In this document: piece after piece, positions 31,457 to 38,113 of the stretch | Position numbering within the stretch: position 1 is the stretch's first letter | How the letters are laid out: each line of letters starts with the position of its first letter | Source of the DNA: an uncultured Pelagibacteraceae bacterium | GTDB taxonomy: Bacteria > Pseudomonadota > Alphaproteobacteria > Pelagibacterales > Pelagibacteraceae | Direction of reading: 5' to 3' | Assembly: GCA_902628195.1 (NCBI GenBank) | Contig: CACOLY010000010.1 | Location: forward strand, 1-39,002 | DNA: 39,002 nt | The notes under the pieces: model-generated | Told to the model about the DNA's origin: nothing | Databases searched by the model: none | What the model saw: the letters and a program-made list of their open reading frames with translations, nothing else | Translations under genes and position numbers: made by a program

Positions 31457-31986
31457 TTTTTCTTACTCTTATATTTTTTCATCCAGTCATCAAATACTTT
31501 TATCGCACCCCCCATATCTTTAGTTTTATTTGGATGATTTTTAGCTCTACCTAACATAGTCGAAACTACATTAACTTGATATTTGATAGGTCTATTTTTA
31601 ATTGTATTAATAGTAAATAAAGCTTTTTCTTTATTTTTAAAACCTAATCCATGTGTGGTGGTTTTAGGATTATAATCTGAATATAAGGATAGATTAATTG
31701 GTTTAATTTTTTTATTTAATGGCATCGGCATTTCGTCAATAATTTGAAAAACAAGTTTATAGTTTAAATCATTCATCACTTTTTTTAATTTACCATCGAA
31801 CCCAATAAGATTTACCGAAAAAATTTTGTTTTTATTTGATTTACATATTAATTTTACGTTTCTTTTATGGAATTCCTTAATCCTACTTTGATATATTTTT
31901 TTTGCTTTTTGATATGATTTATCAAAAAAATTTGGAGTAATTACTAATAAAACTCTACTCTTCCATTTATATTTTTTTAAATTCAT
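31453..31986 (-). CDS. DUF4174-like protein with extra C-terminal domain
   Basis: A 177-aa protein. Residues 1-112 match the DUF4174 pattern: LKKYKWKSRVLLVITP, a Lys/Arg-rich helix, FSVNLIGFDGKLK and the closing IDEMPMP. After this comes an unrelated-looking module (about 120-177) with SLYSDYNPKTTTHGLGFKNK and a Lys-rich helical end. The conserved NPK-x-T-x-HGLGFKN-K motif reminds me of small stress-associated domains but I cannot name it. No signal peptide is visible, unlike many DUF4174 proteins. It starts 2 nt after the DUF2256 gene. Confidence 0.78.
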   Translation of the reverse strand: MNLKKYKWKSRVLLVITPNFFDKSYQKAKKIYQSRIKEFHKRNVKLICKSNKNKIFSVNLIGFDGKLKKVMNDLNYKLVFQIIDEMPMPLNKKIKPINLSLYSDYNPKTTTHGLGFKNKEKALFTINTIKNRPIKYQVNVVSTMLGRAKNHPNKTKDMGGAIKVFDDWMKKYKSKKK

Positions 31987-31988
31987 CT

Positions 31989-32120
31989 TTAAATTTTTTT
32001 ATTAGAACATCTTTTTGAACAGTATTTGACTCGGTGCCAATTTAACCTCCATTTCTTGCGCCAAACAAAAAATCTTTTACAGACAGGACAAATTTTTGAA
32101 GGAAGATTTTGTTTTTTCAC
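31989..32120 (-). CDS. DUF2256 small zinc-binding protein
   Basis: A 43-residue protein from GTG 32120 to TAA at 31989-31991. It reads MKKQNLPSKICPVCKRFF through KYCSKRCSNKKI. Cysteines C11, C14, C34 and C38 form a CPVC and CSKRC pair, with WRKKWRLNWHRVKY between: the DUF2256 signature, predicted to bind zinc. DUF2256 genes are often found next to photolyase/cryptochrome genes. Here the GTG shares its G with the TAG stop of the photolyase (TAGTG), so translation is coupled, and the next gene starts 2 nt after its stop. Confidence 0.9.
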   Translation of the reverse strand: MKKQNLPSKICPVCKRFFVWRKKWRLNWHRVKYCSKRCSNKKI

Positions 32121-33610
32121 TAAATAGTATTTTGCTTAATAAATTTATCTGCTGCAGATAAAATTAATTTTTTTCTCTTGGTTTTCATTTTATCAAAAAT
32201 TCTTACCATCATTGAAAGTCTTGGATTTTTCAAAAAAAATTTTCTGTTACGATCAATAAATCTCCAGTACAGTCCATCCATTGTGTTACACCACTCGCCT
32301 TTTTTAAAATCCATCATTTTCATAAAATAACTTGATCCACATATATAAGGTTTAGTAGCAAATATTCCTCCATCGCTAAATAATCCCATACCATAAACAT
32401 TTGGTACCATTACCCAATCTGAAGAGTCTACAAACATCTCCATAAACCATTTGTAAACAATAGTTGGTTTAATTTCACAAAGATTCATAATGTTAGATAA
32501 AATCATTAATCTTTCAATGTGATGAGACCATCCATAGTTTAAAGCATTCTGAATTGCATAATCAAGAGGAGGTAATCCAGTTGTGCCTTCATACCAAGAT
32601 TTTTTCATTTTTCTATTTTGTTTAAAGAAATTTCCATTTTCCATTTCGTTTGAATAACCTTGATAAATTCCTCTCATAAATTCTCGCCAACCGATTACCT
32701 GTCGTATGTAACCTTCTAACGAATTTAATCTTATCTTTTTACTTTTATGAAATTCTAAAACTTTTTTGATAATAAATTCTGGAGTAATCAAACCCAAGTT
32801 AATGTATGGACTTAATGCACTATGAAATAAAATGTTATCTTTTTGATCAACAGCATCTTCATAATCACCAAATAAATTTGATTTTTCCTTTATAAAAAAA
32901 TTTAAAAGCTTGATGACATCACTATATTCAGTAGCGAACCAAAAATTTTCAGTTTTTCCCGGATGATCTTTGAATAATTTTTCGATAACTAGTTTTAGTT
33001 TTTTAGTATGATTTGTTTCATTTATTTTTGGAAACTTTGGAATTGAAATATTTTTTGGTAATTTATTTCTATTATCTTCATCAAAACTCCATTTTCCTCC
33101 TATTGGATTTCCATCTGAACCCATCAATATCCCTGATTTTTTTCTGACATCTTTGTAAAAAGTAGCCATGAAAGGTTTTTTTGATTTAGATAGATATTGT
33201 TTAAACTCATCTCTGGAATTTAAAAACATTGGAGTTTGTATAACATTCCATTTTATTTTTTCTTTTTTAAGAAATTGATTTATTTTTTTTTCAAAAAATT
33301 TATCTTCAATTTCAAAACTTGAAATTTCTTTTATTTTTTTTGAATTAATTATTTTTTTTAATTTTTTTAAATAATCGTCCTTAAATTCTTTATCCTCAAT
33401 TTTAATATACTCTAATTTAAATTTATCTCTTTTAAGACTATCTGCATGTGAACGCATTGATGATAAGAAAAGAAGTATTTTTTGTTTATGGTGTTTTTCA
33501 TAAGTGCATAATTGGTAATCTTCAGCCATAAAAAATAGGTGATCCTTTTTGAAGCGGTCCAAGTATTTTGATGGAAATAATTGATTACCCAGTATAAAAA
33601 ATAACTTCAT
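32120..33610 (-). CDS. FeS-BCP-type photolyase/cryptochrome (DPRP family, PhrB-like)
   Basis: Photolyase-related flavoprotein, 496 aa. The N-terminal DPRP domain (1-180) shows FILGNQLFPS, HHKQKILLFLSSMRSHA and GKWSFDEDNRNKLP. The C-terminal FAD domain (about 220-490) has SALSPYINLGLITP, GYIRQVIGWREFMRG, WSHHIERLMILSNIMNL and DWVMVPNVYGMG. The characterised relative Agrobacterium PhrB repairs (6-4) photoproducts and binds a 4Fe-4S cluster through four Cys. Here only C378, C424 and C441 are found in that half; the region that carries the YC-x-x-C pair in PhrB reads FKKGEW. It therefore probably belongs to a subgroup without the cluster. Confidence 0.9.
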   Translation of the reverse strand: MKLFFILGNQLFPSKYLDRFKKDHLFFMAEDYQLCTYEKHHKQKILLFLSSMRSHADSLKRDKFKLEYIKIEDKEFKDDYLKKLKKIINSKKIKEISSFEIEDKFFEKKINQFLKKEKIKWNVIQTPMFLNSRDEFKQYLSKSKKPFMATFYKDVRKKSGILMGSDGNPIGGKWSFDEDNRNKLPKNISIPKFPKINETNHTKKLKLVIEKLFKDHPGKTENFWFATEYSDVIKLLNFFIKEKSNLFGDYEDAVDQKDNILFHSALSPYINLGLITPEFIIKKVLEFHKSKKIRLNSLEGYIRQVIGWREFMRGIYQGYSNEMENGNFFKQNRKMKKSWYEGTTGLPPLDYAIQNALNYGWSHHIERLMILSNIMNLCEIKPTIVYKWFMEMFVDSSDWVMVPNVYGMGLFSDGGIFATKPYICGSSYFMKMMDFKKGEWCNTMDGLYWRFIDRNRKFFLKNPRLSMMVRIFDKMKTKRKKLILSAADKFIKQNTI

Positions 33611-33615
33611 ATTTA

Positions 33616-33644
33616 AATATAACGGATATAATTTTTTATGTCAG
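33616..33644 (-). promoter_or_regulatory. Leaderless promoter of the photolyase operon
   Basis: Minus-strand CTGACA (33644-33639, 5 of 6 to TTGACA) and TATATT (33621-33616, 5 of 6) with a perfect 17-nt spacer. The predicted start lies at or next to the ATG at 33610, giving an essentially leaderless mRNA. The -35 lies in the first codons of the divergent SDR gene. Confidence 0.5.
33627..33632 (+). promoter_or_regulatory. -10 element of the SDR operon, probable leaderless mRNA
   Basis: Perfect TATAAT 5 nt before the ATG at 33638; no good -35 at 16-18 nt upstream. Transcription would begin at or beside the start codon. It lies within the 17-nt spacer of the opposing photolyase promoter, so the two polymerases would compete. 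Confidence 0.42.
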
Positions 33645-34348
33645 AAAAATATCTTATTTTTGGTGCGACAGGTTCGATAGGATCTAGCTTAGCTGAACAA
33701 TTGGTAAACTCAGGAAATTCTATTCATCTAGTTGGAAGAAATGAAAATGAAACAAAAAGAATTTCAGAAAAACTTGGTTGTACTTTTACCATTGCTGATG
33801 TTTTAGAAGATGGATTTATTGAAAAGGTTAAAAATGACATTTCAGATATAAAAGGTGTTGCTTATTGTGTTGGTTCAATAGATTTAAAACCTTTAAGAAT
33901 GGTTAATGAAAGTGATTTTAATAAATGTATGAAATTAAATCTCTATTCTGCAGTTGAAGTTATTAAAGGTTATCAAGAAAGTCTAAAAAAAAATAAAGGT
34001 TCAGTAGTTTTATTCTCTACAGTAGCAGCACAAAGAGGATTTACTAATCATGCAATAATTGCTTCGGCCAAAGCCGCTGTTGAGGGATTAACTGTTTCAT
34101 TAGCAGCTGAATTTGCTCCAAATATTAGGGTTAATTGTATTGCACCAAGTTTAACTAATTCAAAGATTGCGGAACCAATGTTGAAAAATAAAGCATTAGC
34201 AGATGGAATAGCAAAAGCTCATCCTTTAAAAAGATTAGGTGAAGGAAAAGACTCGGCTTCACTTGCAAAATTTCTTATTACTGATGATAGTTCATGGGTT
34301 ACTGGTCAGATTATAGCCGTTGATGGTGGTAGATCAAAACTTTCTTAA
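33638..34348 (+). CDS. Short-chain dehydrogenase/reductase lacking catalytic Tyr
   Basis: SDR-fold protein, 236 aa. The nucleotide motif GATGSIG is at 9-15, followed by VGRN at 32-35, suggesting NADP(H). The catalytic Ser is S127, and Lys K145 is present, but the YxxxK tyrosine position is I141 (sequence AIIASAK). The C-terminus has the usual RVNCIAPSLT and the GQIIAVDGGRS ending. Classical SDR catalysis needs that Tyr, so this may bind a cofactor without normal redox activity or use another acid. It is divergent from the photolyase operon and 1 nt before the next gene. Confidence 0.88.
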   Translation: MSEKYLIFGATGSIGSSLAEQLVNSGNSIHLVGRNENETKRISEKLGCTFTIADVLEDGFIEKVKNDISDIKGVAYCVGSIDLKPLRMVNESDFNKCMKLNLYSAVEVIKGYQESLKKNKGSVVLFSTVAAQRGFTNHAIIASAKAAVEGLTVSLAAEFAPNIRVNCIAPSLTNSKIAEPMLKNKALADGIAKAHPLKRLGEGKDSASLAKFLITDDSSWVTGQIIAVDGGRSKLS

Positions 34349-34349
34349 A

Positions 34350-35414
34350 GTGAGTAAATTTTTTATTTCCATATTCTTATTTTTTATTTCGATAAATGTT
34401 TCATTTGCAGAAAATCTTATTTTTAAAAAAATTGTAGATTTAAATAACCCATGGGGCTCTACATTCATCAATAATAATAAACTATTGATTACAGAAAAAA
34501 GTGGGAAAATTAAGTTGATTAGTCTTAACTCTAAAAAAATCTCTGAACTTAATCATAATCTTAATTATCTAGAACATGGTCAGGGAGGTTTGTTGGACAT
34601 TCTTTTTAAAGATAATTTTGTTTATATTTCATATACTGAAAATAGAGGTAATCAAAAAACTAGCACTTCAATTGCTAAAACTAATTTTAATGAAAAGAAT
34701 TTAATATTTAAAAATATTTTTCAAGCAAATCCACCAATCGACTCTGGATATCATTTTGGATCAAGATTAGCGATTAAAGATAATTATCTTTTTGCTTCAG
34801 CTGGAGAAAGGGGCCAAGGTATGATTGCACAAGATCCAACAAAACATCCTGGAAGTATTATTAGAATTAATATTGATGGAAGCATTCCAAAAGATAATCC
34901 AAAATACCAAGGAAAATCTGATTGGCTTCCAGAAATTTATCAAATAGGAATTAGAAATCCTCAAGGTCTTACTTTGTCTCCATTTGATAATAAAATTTAT
35001 ATGAGTAACCATGGAGCAAGGGGTGGTGATTGGTTTGGGGAGGCTAAAAAAGGTGAAAATTATGGTTGGAAAATTTTAGGATGGGGTGGAACAAATTATT
35101 CAGGGTTTCCTATAGGTCCCAAATGGAAGCCTGGTTTTACAAAAGCAATTCATTATTGGGTTCCATCGATTGCTACAAGCGCAATAGCTATTTATAAAGG
35201 TAAAGAATTTAATGAGTGGAATGGGCATGCCTTAATTACTTCACTTAAAGATCAATCATTAAGAAAGCTAATTTTTAAAGATTTATCAATTGTTAAAGAA
35301 GATATTATTTTTAAAAATAAGATCGGAAGAATAAGAGATATACAAATACATCCAAAAAATGGAAAAATTTATTTTCTAACGGGAGATAGTTTGTGGTTAA
35401 TGGAAAAAAGTTAA
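34350..35414 (+). CDS. PQQ-type glucose/sorbosone dehydrogenase-like periplasmic protein
   Basis: Six-bladed beta-propeller of the soluble glucose/sorbosone dehydrogenase family (YliI/Asd-like), oxidising aldose sugars with PQQ. I start it at GTG 34350, 1 nt after the SDR stop: this gives 354 aa with a clean signal peptide (MSKFFISIFLFFISINVSFAE). Upstream in-frame codons would run through the SDR end. Conserved segments: GYHFGSRL with the likely catalytic His (H135) and Arg, QDPTKHPGSIIRI, GIRNPQGLTLSP, SNHGARGGDWFGE, ENYGW and SLKDQSLRKL. No PQQ synthesis genes are in the window. Confidence 0.9.
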   Translation: MSKFFISIFLFFISINVSFAENLIFKKIVDLNNPWGSTFINNNKLLITEKSGKIKLISLNSKKISELNHNLNYLEHGQGGLLDILFKDNFVYISYTENRGNQKTSTSIAKTNFNEKNLIFKNIFQANPPIDSGYHFGSRLAIKDNYLFASAGERGQGMIAQDPTKHPGSIIRINIDGSIPKDNPKYQGKSDWLPEIYQIGIRNPQGLTLSPFDNKIYMSNHGARGGDWFGEAKKGENYGWKILGWGGTNYSGFPIGPKWKPGFTKAIHYWVPSIATSAIAIYKGKEFNEWNGHALITSLKDQSLRKLIFKDLSIVKEDIIFKNKIGRIRDIQIHPKNGKIYFLTGDSLWLMEKS

Positions 35415-36466
35415 TTCATATTTCATTAATTTTAATTGGAATTTTTTTTTATAATTGTTTAAGTATTGCTATGGAAAAACCTTATCATCATTTACCAGAT
35501 GGAAGTTTCAGAAACCCAGAAGGTTCACCACAAAGAGATCCTAATGTTAAATGGTCCTATAAAATATTTAATCTGGAAAAAAAGAAACTTGATATGACAG
35601 TGCCTAAAGAACATGTAGTAGAAAAAGAAAAAGTTTTATCAGATTTAAAAAAATATCAAGAAGATGATTATGTTGCTTGGATAGGCCATGCCACTTTTTT
35701 AATAAAATTGGGTGAGACTACAATAATTACTGATCCTGTATTTTCCAAAAATGCTGGGCCTTTAATATTCGGTCCAAAGAGATTCACTGAACCCGCTTTA
35801 AAACTTAATGAAATTCCAAAAATAGATTTATTTTTACTCACTCATAATCATTATGACCATCAGGATATGTCTACTATCAGAAAATTCCCTTATAAAGATG
35901 CAAAAGTTCTACTGCCCTTAAAACTGGGTAAATATTTTTTAAGATATAAAGATGTAAATGAAATGGATTGGTATGATGAAATAAAAATAAACAACAATTT
36001 AAAAGTTACGTTTCTTCCTGCAGTCCACTGGTCTAAAAGAAGTCTTACAGATACAAACAAAACTTTATGGGGAAACTTTTTAATCGAATATAATGGAAAA
36101 AAAATTTTATTTGCGTGTGATACTGGAATTGGAAATATTTATAAAGATATAGGTAATAGGTATGGTCCAATTGATCTAACATTTATAAATATAGGAGCCT
36201 ACAATTTTTACCCAATAATGCCTTATAAAGATAAATCAGTTTATCATACTAACCCAGAGGAAGCTTTGGATATTGCTAAAAATTTAAAAAGTAAAAAAGT
36301 AATCGGAATGCATTGGGGAACTTTCGTTCTTTCTTTGGAGCCAATCATGGAACCACCTTTAAGATTTAAAGCTAGTGCAGAAAAATATGGATTCAATAAA
36401 GAAGATGCTATTATTTATAAAATTGGTGAGTTTGGATCGTTAAAAAAATTACTTAATTACAACTAA
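35393..36466 (+). CDS. NAPE-PLD-like metallo-beta-lactamase-fold hydrolase
   Basis: Zn-dependent hydrolase related to N-acyl-phosphatidylethanolamine phospholipase D, 357 aa. The metal-binding motif THNHYDHQD gives H151, H153, D155 and H156; the other ligands are H212 (PAVHWS), D243 (ACDTG) and H307 (GMHWGTF); H285 in YHTNPEEA is also conserved. GTG at 35393 gives a hydrophobic N-terminus ending about 26, probably an export signal; it overlaps the preceding gene by 22 nt. An ATG at 35471 would lose that signal. Bacterial members act on phospholipid- or lactone-like substrates, mostly undefined. Its end overlaps the convergent SHOCT gene. Confidence 0.9.
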   Translation: MVNGKKLIHISLILIGIFFYNCLSIAMEKPYHHLPDGSFRNPEGSPQRDPNVKWSYKIFNLEKKKLDMTVPKEHVVEKEKVLSDLKKYQEDDYVAWIGHATFLIKLGETTIITDPVFSKNAGPLIFGPKRFTEPALKLNEIPKIDLFLLTHNHYDHQDMSTIRKFPYKDAKVLLPLKLGKYFLRYKDVNEMDWYDEIKINNNLKVTFLPAVHWSKRSLTDTNKTLWGNFLIEYNGKKILFACDTGIGNIYKDIGNRYGPIDLTFINIGAYNFYPIMPYKDKSVYHTNPEEALDIAKNLKSKKVIGMHWGTFVLSLEPIMEPPLRFKASAEKYGFNKEDAIIYKIGEFGSLKKLLNYN

Positions 36467-36726
36467 TCATCTAATAATTTTTTTTTAGCTTTTTCGAATT
36501 CTTCCTGAGTTAAAATACCATCTTTTAAAAGATTATTTAATTTGTCAATTTCCTCGCTTAAATTTTTTTTGTTATCAAAATAGTTTTCGTTCTCATCATT
36601 TTTTAAGTTTGCTTCCTCCTTAAGTGCACTTTTAGCCTCTGACCCTTTCATTATTGCACTAACACCTAAATAAAGTACAAAAGCAAAAATTGGGATAACT
36701 AAACCAAAAAAAATTATTTTTTCCAT
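36463..36726 (-). CDS. SHOCT-domain membrane protein
   Basis: An 87-aa protein with an N-terminal membrane helix (about 3-23), a charged linker rich in Lys, Glu and Asn (26-58), and a C-terminal SHOCT domain: LNNLLKDGILTQEEFEKAKKKLL. SHOCT domains are short helical oligomerisation modules often at protein ends. Its stop overlaps the stop of the convergent MBL gene by 4 bp. It follows the 67-aa membrane protein by 3 nt, probably co-transcribed. Confidence 0.88.
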   Translation of the reverse strand: MEKIIFFGLVIPIFAFVLYLGVSAIMKGSEAKSALKEEANLKNDENENYFDNKKNLSEEIDKLNNLLKDGILTQEEFEKAKKKLLDD

Positions 36727-36729
36727 AAA

Positions 36730-36933
36730 TTAATCCTCGTCCTCTTCTCTCCAGTTTTTTTCATACATCAACCATGCAGCTAATATAACTGAAAATGTAC
36801 CAATAATCATACCATAATCAAATCCAGTTTGTTGATCATATAGATACCAACCTAATTGAGTTGCACCAATAGGGGGAATTGTAAGTATGCCCATTATGAT
36901 AACAATTCTAAATGGATATTTTGGTTTTTTCAT
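36730..36933 (-). CDS. Small two-helix membrane protein
   Basis: A 67-aa protein, not recognised. The basic start MKKPKYPFR is followed by two hydrophobic helices (about 10-31 and 40-58) joined by QLGWYLYDQQTGFDYG, with an acidic tail (NWREEDED). Located 37 nt after the folD stop and 3 nt before the SHOCT gene, so likely in the same transcript. Confidence 0.78.
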   Translation of the reverse strand: MKKPKYPFRIVIIMGILTIPPIGATQLGWYLYDQQTGFDYGMIIGTFSVILAAWLMYEKNWREEDED

Positions 36934-36970
36934 AACCTAATCTAACAAATATTTAAAATTGATTTAATTA

Positions 36971-37816
36971 TTAAATTTGCGATCTTTTGAAACAGTCAAT
37001 TGTATTTTTAAGTAAACAAGCAATCGTCATTGGGCCAACCCCACCAGGAACGGGAGTCAACGCCTTTGCATTTTTTGAAACTTCATCAAAAGCTACATCT
37101 CCAACAATACCCTTGTCTGTTTTATTTATACCTACATCAATTACAATAGTATCTTTTTTAACCCAATCACCTTTGACAAGTTCGGGTATTCCAACAGCTG
37201 CAATAATAATATCAGCTTCAAGACATTCAGCTTTTAAATCTTTAGTTCTTGAATGTGTAATTGTTACAGTACAATTTTCTTTTAAGAGAAGCTGAGTCAT
37301 TGGCTTTCCATTTAAATTTGATCTACCAACTACAACTGCTTTCTTTCCACTCAGATTTGGTTCTATCTTTTTAATTAATAGATAACACCCTAGTGGTGTA
37401 CATGGTACCGAACTTTCATAACCTGATGAAAGATTTCCAACATTCATAGGATGAAAACCATCTACATCTTTTGAGGGATCAATAGCTTCAATTACTTTTT
37501 GTTTGTCTATATGTTTTGGGAGAGGCAACTGAACTAAAATACCGGATACTGATACATCTTTATTTAATTCCTCTATTTTTTCTAAAACAACTTTTTCTTC
37601 TACTGAGTCAGGATATTTTATAATATCAGATTTAAGCCCAACTTCATTCGCAGATTTTTCTTTATTTCGAACATAAATTTGACTTGGAGTTAAATCACCT
37701 ATTAAAATTACTGTTAATCCTGGCACCTTGTTATATTTTGCTTTTAATTCCGAAACTTCTTTTTTTAGCTCCTCTCTTAAAAGTGCTGCTTCTTTTTTAC
37801 CATCAATCAAAATCAT
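36971..37816 (-). CDS. folD: Bifunctional methylene-THF dehydrogenase/cyclohydrolase
   Basis: Cytoplasmic enzyme interconverting 5,10-methylene-THF, methenyl-THF and 10-formyl-THF. At 281 aa it has the normal length. Conserved elements: SQIYVRNKEKSANEVGL (45-61) with Y48 and K52, VQLPLPKHI (about 95-103), DVDGFHPMNVG (about 117-127), the VVGRSNLNGKPM dinucleotide region and PVPGGVGPMT near the end. It starts 6 nt after the YggT stop. Confidence 0.96.
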   Translation of the reverse strand: MILIDGKKEAALLREELKKEVSELKAKYNKVPGLTVILIGDLTPSQIYVRNKEKSANEVGLKSDIIKYPDSVEEKVVLEKIEELNKDVSVSGILVQLPLPKHIDKQKVIEAIDPSKDVDGFHPMNVGNLSSGYESSVPCTPLGCYLLIKKIEPNLSGKKAVVVGRSNLNGKPMTQLLLKENCTVTITHSRTKDLKAECLEADIIIAAVGIPELVKGDWVKKDTIVIDVGINKTDKGIVGDVAFDEVSKNAKALTPVPGGVGPMTIACLLKNTIDCFKRSQI

Positions 37817-37822
37817 AAATTT

Positions 37823-38113
37823 TTAAAATATCATTGGTGCAATGTAGAGCTTCATACACATTTCTATGAACCAAATCAATAGAAGTAAAATTATCGGTGA
37901 TATATCCAGAGCACCTAAATTCGGAAGAAATCTTCTTATTCTATTTAAAAAAGGCTCTGTTAGTCTGTAAGTAAAATCTAAGATTACATAAACAAATCTA
38001 TTTTGTGTATTTAAAATATTAAAAGCAATTAACCAGCTAATTATAACATTTGCAATAACTACATAAGAATAAAGTTTTAATAATTGTAAAACTAAATAGA
38101 AGATAGCAATCAT
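37823..38113 (-). CDS. YggT-family membrane protein
   Basis: A 96-aa inner-membrane protein of the YggT/YlmG (CCB3) family, related to cell envelope and cytochrome assembly functions in various organisms. Two hydrophobic helices (about 3-29 and 69-86) flank the signature ITWLI-like VIISWLIAFN and PFLNRIRRFLPNLGALDISPIILLL (55-79). It overlaps the MscS gene by 4 nt (ATGA) and is 6 nt before folD. Confidence 0.9.
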   Translation of the reverse strand: MIAIFYLVLQLLKLYSYVVIANVIISWLIAFNILNTQNRFVYVILDFTYRLTEPFLNRIRRFLPNLGALDISPIILLLLIWFIEMCMKLYIAPMIF

